From assembly GCF_011043775.1 (NCBI RefSeq), contig NZ_JAAKXY010000008.1, positions 1 to 64,000 of the forward strand: a stretch of 64,000 nucleotides of DNA, in the 5' to 3' direction. Origin of the DNA: Natronolimnobius sp. AArcel1 (lineage in GTDB: Archaea > Halobacteriota > Halobacteria > Halobacteriales > Natrialbaceae). The translations under genes and the position numbers were made by a program. The notes beneath the pieces are model-generated. The model was not told the origin of the DNA, did not search any database, and worked only from the letters and a program-made list of their open reading frames with translations. This document shows, piece by piece, positions 7,983 through 17,300 of the stretch (its first letter is position 1; the number at the start of each line of letters is the position of its first letter).

Positions 7983-9505
7983 TTGACATCCTCCACACGA
8001 CTGAAGTCGTGGGATTCCCAACCGCCGTTGGGATATTGTGGTTTACGACGTGACCTGTTCTTGAGGTGCGAACACACCAGTTTCTTTGTCAAACAAGAAC
8101 GTCGATGGCTGTGCCAACCAGCCGTTACTCCTATCACCGTCCTCAGAACGGTTTAGGTTCTGATGTGCGGACGAGACGTTTTGCGTCTCGTCAACGCCAT
8201 CCGTGGCGAGACTCGGAGATACTTTCTGTCGAATGTTCTCAGCACCATTCACATCAGCGTTCGCCACCGCCCCGCAGTTATCGCACACGTACAACCCACG
8301 TTCAACACGGTTCGCATCACGCTTACGACCACAACACGAACACGACTTCGACGTATCCCGCTCGGATACCTGCTCGACCACGATGTCTTCCATCTCGGCC
8401 TTGTATTCGAGTAGGTCGGTGAAACGGTCGAACGCCCACGAATGCAGGTCAAGATTGCCATGTTTGCCCCAGTTCTTCGACTCACCGTTCTCCTCGTCTT
8501 CGCGGATGCCAGAGAGGTCACCCACCACGACCGTTCCAACACCTTCGTCCACACACCGTTCAACGATGTGCTTTGAGAGGGTGTGGAAGTAGTGGGTGCG
8601 GCGAGCTGACTTCGTCTGATGCAACCGAGTTGCTTGCTTGGAGTCGGCGTCGTCACACCGGGCAATTCGCTTGCTGAAGTAGTAGTCGTCCTGCTTCAAG
8701 CAGTTCAACGGGTACAACTCGGCGTGACCGTCTTCGTAGGCGAGCGCAGCGAAATTGTTGATGCCGAGATCGACGCCCACCGTCTTCTCACCGGGTGACT
8801 CGGACACCTCAATCTCGACTTTACAGACGAAGTGTAGCTCCCACTCCTCGTCAGTCCAGACAGCCCGAACCTGTTGGACGCTCTCGATTGTGGAAAGGTC
8901 AACGTCGGGACGAGTCTGGTACTCACAGAGGATAAAATCCGACCAGTGTTCCTTGAGGTTTGACCCCTTTGAGAGTCGAACGCGGTCGTACTGGGTGTCA
9001 AGTTTGAAACCAGCGGCTTTGAACGTGACCGTGCTTCGTGGGTGGTCGTCACCGTGTTTGCGGTAGCCGGGCGGGTTCGCTCGTGTGTCTCCGTTGCGTC
9101 GTTTACCGTACCAACCGTTAAACGCCTCAGCGAGTTCTTGAAGCACTCGCTGACTTGACTGAGAATGCAGGTCATCGTAGCGTTCGTGGCTCTTGAGGTA
9201 CGCGGTGAGTTCGTCGTGTTCTGGGATATAATCGATTTCATCCCAGACACGACTGATTGTCCACCGTCCGATGTTCCAGAGTTTCGACGCGGCGAACCCG
9301 AGCGAATCAAGGTCGTCAGACACCTGTTGCTGATTCCTGATGGAAGCAGTATAGGTGCGGGTGACGACCTGTTTCGCCATACGTAACCTATGTATACAAA
9401 CCTACTTGAAAGCACGGATTACAGAGCGTGGAATATCCTGCCGTGCCATTGAACCGTGGTCTGTGTAGTGGGTTGTCGGATTCATCCCACGACTGAAGTC
9501 GTGGG
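7983..9505 (-). mobile_element. TnpB-only IS200/IS605-type element
   Basis: Both ends carry the same hairpin motif: ACGACTGAAGTCGTGGG at about 8000-8016 and at 9491-9507. The right-end terminus GGATGTCAA (reverse of 7983-7991) recurs at two other element remnants (20,691 and 22,829), marking the boundary. The only gene is tnpB on the minus strand; tnpA is absent, so movement would need a transposase in trans. The element has split a small gene. Ends are accurate to a few bases. Confidence 0.7.
8043..9380 (-). CDS. tnpB: TnpB-family RuvC protein with non-canonical second active-site motif
   Basis: Full-length at 445 residues. The N-terminal half is the helical/wedge region (residues 1-195). 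RuvC-I is GVDLGINNF with Asp204. The zinc finger is C347-x2-C350 and C366-x2-C369. RuvC-III is NADVNGAEN with Asp376. At the RuvC-II position, where other TnpBs in this window read FEDL or FENL, this one has VVVGDLSGIRED, so the usual catalytic Glu is Gly287; Glu294 lies seven residues later. It could use a displaced acidic residue or be cleavage-impaired. A long C-terminal tail overlaps the right end. It belongs to a common haloarchaeal subfamily, so the change may be ancestral rather than a fresh mutation. Confidence 0.88.
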   Translation of the reverse strand: MAKQVVTRTYTASIRNQQQVSDDLDSLGFAASKLWNIGRWTISRVWDEIDYIPEHDELTAYLKSHERYDDLHSQSSQRVLQELAEAFNGWYGKRRNGDTRANPPGYRKHGDDHPRSTVTFKAAGFKLDTQYDRVRLSKGSNLKEHWSDFILCEYQTRPDVDLSTIESVQQVRAVWTDEEWELHFVCKVEIEVSESPGEKTVGVDLGINNFAALAYEDGHAELYPLNCLKQDDYYFSKRIARCDDADSKQATRLHQTKSARRTHYFHTLSKHIVERCVDEGVGTVVVGDLSGIREDEENGESKNWGKHGNLDLHSWAFDRFTDLLEYKAEMEDIVVEQVSERDTSKSCSCCGRKRDANRVERGLYVCDNCGAVANADVNGAENIRQKVSPSLATDGVDETQNVSSAHQNLNRSEDGDRSNGWLAQPSTFLFDKETGVFAPQEQVTS

Positions 9506-9620
9506 CTTTCTCCTCGATGTTCTGTAACCAGTCATCAACTACAAGGAAAGTCAGATCCACTTCCAATGAGCTGGTTGCTCCCAACTCAGACTGAACTCGA
9601 GATTTCGACCGATCACTTCA
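9506..9620 (-). pseudogene. 5' part of the small gene split by the TnpB element
   Basis: The minus strand frame reads SKSRVQSELGATSSLEVDL then TFLVVDDWLQNIEE and runs into the element left-end hairpin. No ATG is in frame: the start is lost or a frameshift separates it from an ATG near 9640. The gap to the upstream RHH gene is only about 16 bases, so it was probably the second gene of that operon. Confidence 0.4.
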
Positions 9621-9635
9621 TAGAATGCGCTGCTG

Positions 9636-10034
9636 TTAGTCATCATCTGATGTCGGTCCAACGTCCGTAGTCGGCTGGTCGGGATCGATGTCCACATCGG
9701 GGAGCGAGGGGAGATTTCCTGCTGGACCCAACATCGGATGTGGTTCGTCCATGAGTTCCATTCCCAAGGTACTCTCCGGGATGGATCGGTTGCTGATCTC
9801 AGAGAGTCGCGACTCCACTTTGTTTTGAGTCTCCTCTTCTACTCCGAAGTTTTCGATGAAGACATCCAACTTAGCGTCGATAATCTCCTGGCGGTACCGC
9901 ATCTCTCGGGCATGAAATCCTTCGAGTAAGATGAGTAGGATCGCTTTGCTAGCAGAGATGTCATGGTATTCTGCGATCGCGTCAATTCCCGCGGCGACAT
10001 CGTCGGGGACATGCGAACTAATATTCCTTGACAT
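9636..10034 (-). CDS. Arc/RHH-like small protein
   Basis: A 132-residue protein: MSRNISSHVPDDVAAGIDAI, then AEYHDISASKAILLILLEGF. This is a beta-strand plus two-helix layout typical of ribbon-helix-helix proteins in the first 50 residues. An amphipathic middle and a Pro/Asp-rich tail follow. It is probably the first gene of an operon whose second gene is the one broken by the TnpB element. DNA-binding regulator or antitoxin is the likeliest role. Confidence 0.55.
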   Translation of the reverse strand: MSRNISSHVPDDVAAGIDAIAEYHDISASKAILLILLEGFHAREMRYRQEIIDAKLDVFIENFGVEEETQNKVESRLSEISNRSIPESTLGMELMDEPHPMLGPAGNLPSLPDVDIDPDQPTTDVGPTSDDD

Positions 10035-10111
10035 TACGATCAGATAATCTCATCCAGACTATTAAACAATTCTCGCCAAATTCCAATGTAGGCACTAGTT
10101 CTACAGACTGA

Positions 10112-10264
10112 ACAGGCCGAGTGCCTCGGGGCTTGACCCCGAGGCGGTTCACGGTCATCGGAGTCATCCGAGACTGTCAATTCCACTCTCAAGCGAAAGT
10201 ACCACCCGCCTCCTCGAGCTGGTCAAGGTGGTCGTGGAGTCGGTCACCGGTCCATTGAAAGAGG
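10112..10264 (+). repeat. solo TnpB-type element end (hairpin) next to ISH3
   Basis: GAGTGCCTCGGGGCTTGACC and its pairing arm (10,121-10,144) make an 8-bp stem nearly identical to the hairpin at 6562-6582 on the other strand. No tnpA or tnpB follows; the ISH3 element begins at 10,265, so the older element was probably interrupted or deleted. Nothing else is recognised in this gap. Confidence 0.45.
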
Positions 10265-11666
10265 TTCAGTACTTCACAAAGCCAGTTAGTTAGAACGTCT
10301 GCTTGCTGAGGATGTGCACTCCAACAAGCAAGCAGACAACGTAATCCACGAAGACCAACTTCTTAACTTTCTCGTCAACCGGCTTGACGAGGAAGTACCG
10401 CTTTCGCTCGCTAACAACGCTGAGATCACTGCTGAAGACATCTATGAGGTCCTCGTCGGCGCGTGCGCCGACGGGACCTCAGTCTCTACGCTGTGTGCTT
10501 CGAGCAAGAACGCACCCGCTGCGAACACAATTCTCTACCATCTCCGGACGAAGCTCGAGCCAGAACGGCTCGAACGAGTCGCTAATACGCTCCTTCGGAA
10601 GGATCTCGATCAACTGCTCTCCGAGCAGGTGGAGGTCTGCGTAGACCTCCATCTGCGGCCCTACTACGGTGACGAAGATGAGACAGATGGGATCTATCAC
10701 TCGCAAGCAAAGCGTGGAACCACTGCCTTTCACGCCTATGCCATACTCTACGCGCGTGTGACAAACAAGCGATTCACCCTGGCAGTGCGCCGTCTCGAAG
10801 ACGGCGACACTGCCAGCAGTGTCCTCGCGGAGTTTCTCGGTGTGCTCGACGGCCTTGACTTCAGCGTCAAGGCCGTCTACCTTGACCGTGAATTCTACGA
10901 CAGCAAGTGTCTCACGGTGCTTCAGGCGCACAATCACGCCTACGTGATGCCGATCGTCCGCTGGGGAAAGGCGATCAAGCAGGAACTCTCCGAAGGCTGG
11001 AGTCGCGTCATCCAACACGAGCTGACGGGCAAACTCGACGGTCACAGCTGGACCGTCGAGTTTCCCGTCTACATCGACTGTACCTACCAGAACGGACGCT
11101 ACGATGAACACGGCGTGGCGCGTCACGGCTACGCCGCTGACGCGCCGTTCATCGACACGCCACGGGACGCTCGATACCACTACGCGAAACGCTTCGGTAT
11201 CGAGGCCAGCTACCGACTCTCCGAGCAAAGCATTGCAACGACATCAACACAAGATCCGGTCGTACGGCTGTTGTACGTTGTGGTGAGCCTGCTGTTGCAG
11301 AACGTCTGGCGGTATCTCCACTGGGAATTTGTGGCGACGCCGCGCCGTGGCGGGCGTCGCCTCTGGTCCTGGTCGTTCAAGGAGTTCATTAACATGGTCC
11401 GACGGGCAGCGTGGACGGCCCTCACGGTGCGTCGGGCCGTCCCCGCGAACCGGCCACCTGATGATCGGTTCCACCGGTAACCGGTGACCGAGGACGCCCT
11501 ATTCGACCAGTGGCAACACCGTCGCGTCGGCGGCTGATCGCCGCCGACTGCGACAGCCTCTCGTCTCTTGTTGCCGGTTAGATTGTCGGAGAACAGATCC
11601 GGCTCTGATTCGTCGGCAAATCAGGCTTCAACACCGTTGGCTGAGACTGAGTTGTGAGGTACTGAG
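10265..11666 (+). mobile_element. ISH3-family insertion sequence
   Basis: The element is about 1.4 kb, bounded by imperfect inverted repeats: TTCAGTACTTCACAA at 10,265-10,279 and TTGTGAGGTACTGAG at 11,652-11,666 (13 of 15 match). It holds one intact transposase gene. No clean target-site duplication is obvious, which suggests an old insertion or recombination between copies. Confidence 0.8.
10314..11480 (+). CDS. ISH3-family transposase
   Basis: 388 residues from GTG 10,314. The sequence follows the haloarchaeal ISH3 transposase pattern: HEDQLLNFLVNRLDEEVPL, DIYEVLVGACADGTSVSTLC, VCVDLHLRPYYGDEDETDG, YHSQAKRGTTAFHAYA, KAVYLDREFYDSKCL and KRFGIEASYRLSEQ. The acidic residues in DLHLRPYYGDED, YLDREFY and RFGIE match the DDE set of this IS4-related group. 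The length is normal and the frame intact, so it may be active. It cuts and pastes using the terminal repeats at 10,265 and 11,666. Confidence 0.95.
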   Translation: MHSNKQADNVIHEDQLLNFLVNRLDEEVPLSLANNAEITAEDIYEVLVGACADGTSVSTLCASSKNAPAANTILYHLRTKLEPERLERVANTLLRKDLDQLLSEQVEVCVDLHLRPYYGDEDETDGIYHSQAKRGTTAFHAYAILYARVTNKRFTLAVRRLEDGDTASSVLAEFLGVLDGLDFSVKAVYLDREFYDSKCLTVLQAHNHAYVMPIVRWGKAIKQELSEGWSRVIQHELTGKLDGHSWTVEFPVYIDCTYQNGRYDEHGVARHGYAADAPFIDTPRDARYHYAKRFGIEASYRLSEQSIATTSTQDPVVRLLYVVVSLLLQNVWRYLHWEFVATPRRGGRRLWSWSFKEFINMVRRAAWTALTVRRAVPANRPPDDRFHR

Positions 11667-13250
11667 GTTGTCTTTATCCGTCCCTCCAAGGAGGAGGACC
11701 GGTGCATCGTCATACGACCAGTACCACGGGTTCTCGGGACTTCGACGGACTCGATCAGTCATATCTCGTTACTCCCGAGTAGAGGGGATAAATCATTTGA
11801 TGCGTACAATAGGAGTAGAACCTGACAGTATACGTAGTGGGGTTGGTGGACTGGTGACAGACACGTTCGAGTCAAGAACGAAGCGATAGATAAGCAGCTC
11901 TCATTGGCCGACTGTTTCAGATGAGAATATGTCTAAAGTCAGTAACTACGAAATCGAATCGAAAATCCATTTCTCACTCCAATATGGACTTCTATGCAGA
12001 CCTTCTCTTGACGAAATGTGTGGATGTCAACAACGTGTGAGTCGGGTGGGAGAGTTAACGATCAGCAGTTGTACAGATCTCTTGAAATGGGAAACCGCTT
12101 TTCCTCTCCCGATACTACTGTCTCTGCGTCCGCCGCCTGCAGCTACCCTACTTCCCACATCTCTCCTGAAAATGTCTCCTCCGGAAGAGAGATTGCATCT
12201 TCCTTCGCAAGCTCGTGAACCGAGTTCCTTTGCGGCCCTGCGTTGGGGTTTCCACTCGTTGTCGATGATTCATTGTTGGCGACCATCGGCGGTACTTCCT
12301 GACCTATACCCACAACTCGAGGACGGCCAACCTTCCTCGCTGCGTTGCTGCCAGTTCGATGCTGCATCGACCCTCGCGATGATTCGGCCGGGTGGCAGTT
12401 TCTCGAATTGTGCTGACCAGCGCTACTCCTCATCCGGTACTCGTACTGACTACTCGAGGTTGAACTTCTCATCCTACCTCGAGTAGGTGAATCCTCACAC
12501 TGCCACGACCCAGTCAAATCCTCCACGTCGCTAACTGAGGTTGAATCCTCCACGTCGCCAAGCACCTTCGGGAATCCATTGCAACCCTGTAGCCTAATCC
12601 CCCACTCCCCAAAGCCAGGCAGACCCCCCTACCGTCGCGCGCGGCGGCGGCGTTGTTCTCCTCCCCCTTCGACGCTGTTGGAATCTCACCCCTCCCAATG
12701 CAGACTGTACTTCGGCGGTCGTCGCGATGAGTCGGTCCCGGTCTCGAGTTGTCTCCAGACAGTTCCATCTCGAGTCGTCGCCGGTTGGTCCAGTCTCGAG
12801 TCTACGTCAGCTCAAGGTGTCCCCTATTCTCGTCGACGGCCCGACCCCACCTGCGTCTGTTGCCTCCACCTCGAGTTTTCTGTGACTCCTCTGTCCTCGA
12901 GTCAGTGTTCACTCGTTCACCTTCCATCCTCCTCGGTCGACCCTCTCGAGGAGTACCCCCTGTCCTGGCCGTCCCGATCGCGTCGGTTTTCGATCTAACA
13001 TCCACTCTCGACCATCCCCCAGGCACACGTCATTGACCTCGCCCAATCAAACGGCCCCCTCCTCGAGCTAACAGCGGAACTACTGGGGTCGCTGGCATCA
13101 ACTTCTCATGTCCAATCCTCGCAAATCAAAACTCCCCCACCTCTGTATCAGATAACTGAGAGGCTCAAAATTTAGTATCTCCCCCGACTCCCAAATCAAC
13201 CATCGGTCACTCGGCTCCGCCTGATTCATTCGCTTGGCGTCTCACCATCT
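11667..13250. other. gene-poor stretch, pyrimidine-rich on the plus strand
   Basis: No convincing gene in about 1.6 kb. Longer open frames (for example 11,929-12,486 plus and 12,143-12,565 minus) have unnatural, low-complexity products and no family resemblance. From about 12,480 to 13,090 the plus strand is markedly C/T-rich with many CTCGAG and TCCTC words. A short direct repeat AATCCTCCACGTCGC occurs at about 12,513 and 12,545. It may be decayed plasmid backbone or an origin/transfer-linked region of the element that carries the ATPase at 14,312. Confidence 0.4.
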
Positions 13251-14000
13251 CATGAGGTCTACCCTTGAACAGTAATACTGTAATTTCCAAACCTTATGAG
13301 ATACGGGTCGTGTGCCATATTAGAGAGTCTATAAAGCCCTCTGAGGCCGTAAAACCTTATGAGATAGGATTATGGGGTAGGGGTCGTCTATAGAAAACCC
13401 CTCGTATTGCACCGCCGTATGGCTATTACAAAATTGGTAGAATATAATTAGTAAAGTATATGGGGTGCGTCTTAAGTCACCCCCGTACTACTATAACCAC
13501 TACAACTGGAGTCGTAATTATATTCTATAGGAGAACGCCTCAAATCCGACCACGTCCCCCTATATCGTATCCTATAGACACACCCCTCTATTGGATCCCC
13601 GTATGGCTATTACAGAATTCGATTTTTGAACGAACACCTTTGGACACCTGAAGCCAATGGCTATAGAGAAGACCCGCTATCTGGACCCCGTCTTGCTATT
13701 ACGGATTCTATAGAAAAAGGTGCAAAACGCGGCCCCGTCTGTCTATAGAAATATATCCTCAAATCGACCATCACACGGAGAGGGTTAGATTCGTCCCTAT
13801 AGGAAATACCTCCAAACGCGCCGCCGTATGGCTATTACAAGTTCTATAGAATAACCCCCATATTACAACTACGTCTTGCTATTATTGTAGATATGAGTCT
13901 ATCAGTTTACCATATTTCTTACACAACCTCCGATTTCTGATATCCGCGACGCCTGAATTGCGATTGTGATTTGGATTTTTTTAAACTAATTCCGCTATAG
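13251..14000. repeat. degenerate CTATAG / GGCTATTAC repeat array
   Basis: An AT-rich non-coding array. CTATAG occurs exactly at 13,388, 13,525, 13,572, 13,661, 13,708, 13,743, 13,797, 13,844 and 13,995, usually followed by an A-rich and then C-rich run (GAAAACCCCTC type). Between these sit GTATGGCTATTACA (13,418, 13,601, 13,827) and GTCTTGCTATTA (13,690, 13,873). An earlier pair CCTTATGAGATA is at 13,292 and 13,353. Spacings of roughly 35-140 bases are irregular, so this is not a CRISPR. One more unit lies on the other side of the ATPase gene at 18,182-18,226. Confidence 0.65.
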
Positions 14001-14007
14001 GAATACC

Positions 14008-14190
14008 ATGGTATTGGATAAGGAATGGTCTATGGAACAGGGTCAGGAATGGTCTATGGAACAGGGTCAGGAATGGTCTATGGAACCGGGTCAGGAATGG
14101 TCTATGGAACCGGGTCAGGAATGGTCTATGGAACCGGGTCAGGAATGGTCTATGGAACCGGGTCAGGAATGGTCTATTGTGACTCACTGA
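14008..14190 (+). CDS. 60-residue octapeptide-repeat protein (EWSMEPGQ) n
   Basis: An ATG at 14,008 follows a TATA-like TTTTTTAAAC by about 25 bases, fitting a leaderless start. The product is MVLDK followed by seven copies of EWSME(Q/P)GQ (the last incomplete) and a stop. The repeat is exactly in register with the 24-bp DNA repeat, so it stays open in more than one frame (the next frame gives VYGTGSGM repeats, the minus strand FHRPFLTR). Coding is therefore unproven. It sits between the CTATAG array and the 3' end of the ATPase gene. Confidence 0.35.
   Translation: MVLDKEWSMEQGQEWSMEQGQEWSMEPGQEWSMEPGQEWSMEPGQEWSMEPGQEWSIVTH
14021..14177. repeat. 24-bp tandem repeat, about 6.5 copies
   Basis: The unit AGGAATGGTCTATGGAAC plus six bases repeats at 14,021, 14,045, 14,069, 14,093, 14,117, 14,141 and 14,165. 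Copies are almost identical, with one A/C variant dividing the first two from the rest, so amplification is recent. It contains TCTATGG, reminiscent of the CTATAG motif of the adjoining array. Confidence 0.9.
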
Positions 14191-14311
14191 GCCTCTTTGT
14201 AGCCATATAGAAAATCAGTCGTGTGAATGCGTTAGCCCAAGAAACAATATTGGGATGGGAAATGAAGAAGCGAGTCGGGTATCTAGTGTGTGTTAATGTA
14301 GAGGGTGCATC

Positions 14312-17300
14312 TCACTCAACCATCTCTCGGAGGTTGTTTATGCCCAGGATTTTGCTTGCCCCGGGATCGTCCAAGGTTTCATTGATCTTTTCGAAGCTTC
14401 GGGTGCCTTTGGATGGTGTGTCTTCGAGCTTGTTAGACAGACTATTGAGGAGGGTTTCCGCCCCATCGTAGTTCTCCACGACCCAAATGGCATCCCCATA
14501 CCCTTCCGCGAGTTTCTCGTAGTCTCCTTCTACGTGTGGGCGATGTTCAGGAGTGATCTCAACTTCCACTAACTTGGCAGAGTTGTCTGGTGACTCTTTG
14601 GTGTCCTTCGCATAGACATCCAACTTTTGACTGTTGTCTCCATTTTCGAGGGTGTGGTACATGGAGACGTCGTAGCCCTGTTGATCATAGTAGGTCGCTA
14701 TAAGCCGTGTACCTATCCGGTGGAGAGGTGACTCCCCACCATATTCACCTCCTTCTTTAGGTGAGAGGTCTCTGTCGAGTTCCACTTGCGCTTTTTCTGT
14801 GGGATAGTAATATACTTGGTAGCGCCCAAGATGAATCTTCTCAAGGTACTCTTGGTCAACGAGGTCTTCTGCATACTCACTCCAGTGAAGCTCTTTCATC
14901 GGCTGTGCTAGAGTATAGTTTTTCACTCCGTCTGTGAGGGCGTCAAAGACCATCTCGAGGAAAGCAATTTCTTGGTGGGAGAGTTCAGTGTTCGATGCTC
15001 GAGCAGACTTTGTGGGTTCATCAGGTTCGTTCTCCTCACCAGCTGTGGCGATCCGAGTCCCACTGGTGTCGTCGATTGCCTCGTGGTCCCGACTGAGACA
15101 GTGCCGTTCACGGCTGCGCCTTCGGACTAGTTTGGTCTTAGGGGAGACCTCAAAGGGGCCTTCTTTGTGACCTGGGGGAATAGGGAGGGGGCGGAGTGTC
15201 AATATCTCGGGTTTGGACTCATGGAACCCTGTGGATGGGAGTTGGACAACCCATTCCCCACGGCGAAGGCCGGCAATCCGATCTTTGATCTCCTCTGTTT
15301 CCAGATCTTCATGGAACAAGGACTCGGCTAGCATATCGTCCGTCGCGATGTTGCCGATGATCTTGGTGTTGACGTTGTTGAGAATCTCCTTGTAGGCCCG
15401 ACGGTTGGCATGTGGATCTTCTCCCAACACTTGTTCAGGGTACTGCATGATCAGCCCCAGGGACAAGTTGAATTCACGCCCTTTGGGGAGGAGTTCGTTG
15501 TAGACGATTTCGTTCCGGGCCACGTCCGAACTCTCTTCGATGATGACGTTGGTGATGTAATCTTCACTGTTGGGCGTCCAAATGGATTGCACCGACGTCC
15601 ACAGGTGCGAGAGAAAGAGAACGGTGAAGATCTGACTACTCTGTGATCGCAGGTTCCCGGTGTCGAGGATCAGCACCTTGTTGGAATTGAGGATGTTCTT
15701 CAGGTCGAGCATTGGTATTTCCGAGTGGTCATACCAGTTGTTCTCATCGTCCCAGTATTCCTCACTGATTGTGTACGAGAGCATATTCCAGATGAAGTCC
15801 CGCTCCTTGAGTTTCCGGATCCGGTTTAGTACTGCGTCTGTCGTGTTCATGAACTGGGTCTGGTCCTTTGTGAGGTGGGACTCGAGGATGCTCCTGACCT
15901 GACTGTCGGTGGTGCGAGGGATGGCCTTGTTGACCTTGTCTGCGTCCTCTACAGCATCTTCAACTTCTTTCCCCCACTGTTGGAATTGTTGTGCAGCTTC
16001 CATCAGTTCACCAATGGAGAAGTAGTCGGTGCCGTAGTTGCGGTCGAACTTGGCTTTGATGAGGTTCTTGAGGATTTCATTGGCAACGAATGCCTGATCA
16101 ACGGTGTCTCTCCCAAGGACGAAGCGCAAGACCTGAAAATAGTGATCCGTGATATCTTGAATAGCCGCTTCACGTTCTCGGCCTGCACCTCGAGTAAGGG
16201 GTCGCAAGTCGAAGAAGGGCATCCCTGGTATCTTCCCATTCTTTTCAGGGATTTGGATGTACTCGACGTCCTCTAGGCTACCGAAGAGTGTCCGGTGGCA
16301 CCGGAGATAGTTCTCACACATGTCCCCGTTCTTGGGGTCGATCAAGATGAGGGGTCCATCGAGGTCCTGATGGGCAGTGAGCATATCGTTGATCGTGGCG
16401 ACGGTTTTCCCACTCCCGGTCGTTGCCGCTCTGATGTAGTGGTGGGTGAGGTCACTAGCTGACAACGAAAGGGCATCCCTATGGTTGATCTTTTGGGTCC
16501 ATTCGTTTTTGCTTTCGATGGCGCTGATGTCAATAGTGTCCTGGTCATTATCACGGATGGCGGTGACTGCATGACCGATGGTCATCCCGTTGGAGAATTT
16601 TTGGAACACCTCTTCGTTAGGAGAGGTAAGTGGGGATTGGGCTGCCGGAAGTCCACCTGTCCCTCCTCGAGAGGCTTTTGGGAGGGAGTCAATCGAGGGG
16701 ACCGTGATGAAGCTGGCGAGTTCTTTGATGTTGCATACCAGCATAGGTTTCCGTCGGGTGATCATCTCCCACCCAGTGGGGTACGTCAGAGCGTGCTTCA
16801 GCATCCGCTCATACTCATTTTTATGCTTGCCCAAGTATTTGCCTTCGATGGAGTAGAACTGGCCACTGAGTTGGTTCAGTGAGTCCTGTAGGTTCTGAGC
16901 GCATTTCTCTTGGGAAGTTGCTGCCCGAATAGTCAAGTTGTACGTGTGTGCGGGGTCCTTCAGGTCAATCTGAGCCATTCGGCTGGTCCCTGATCGCGGA
17001 CCTGCTGTTTGTGAGTCGTGGATGGTGCCCCCGATCTCATGTGGAGTGTCCCCACGGTGACGTTCTTGTTTCTCCTCTTGGCTGACGCCGAAGAGGGCGT
17101 CGATAAAAGACCGAAGCATGAGGCCGGCTGTGCTGTGGACGCCTTGCTTGAGGTTGCCTTTGTGCCGTTCTGCTTTCCGAGACCAATCAGCTCGTGGCTC
17201 GAAGACCATTTGGATTAGCACCGTCCCTTTCGACTGGACAATGGTCTCGAGCATGTTCGAGAGAGGGGATCGGTCACTGAGGTTGAGGTCGAAGGTGGTG

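Noticed and set aside
11668-11889. 73-codon frame directly after the ISH3 right end
   Set aside because: TTG start at the element boundary, no recognisable domain, no upstream promoter.
11929-12486. 185-codon open frame on the plus strand and its minus-strand counterpart at 12,143-12,565
   Set aside because: Composition is unnatural (Ser/Pro/Leu or Ser/Arg-rich), with no domain and no promoter or neighbour support; the region is non-coding in look.
13251-14000. Possible CRISPR array
   Set aside because: Repeats are short, imperfect and irregularly spaced (about 35-140 bases) and the intervening sequences share sub-motifs; no cas1/cas2 nearby.
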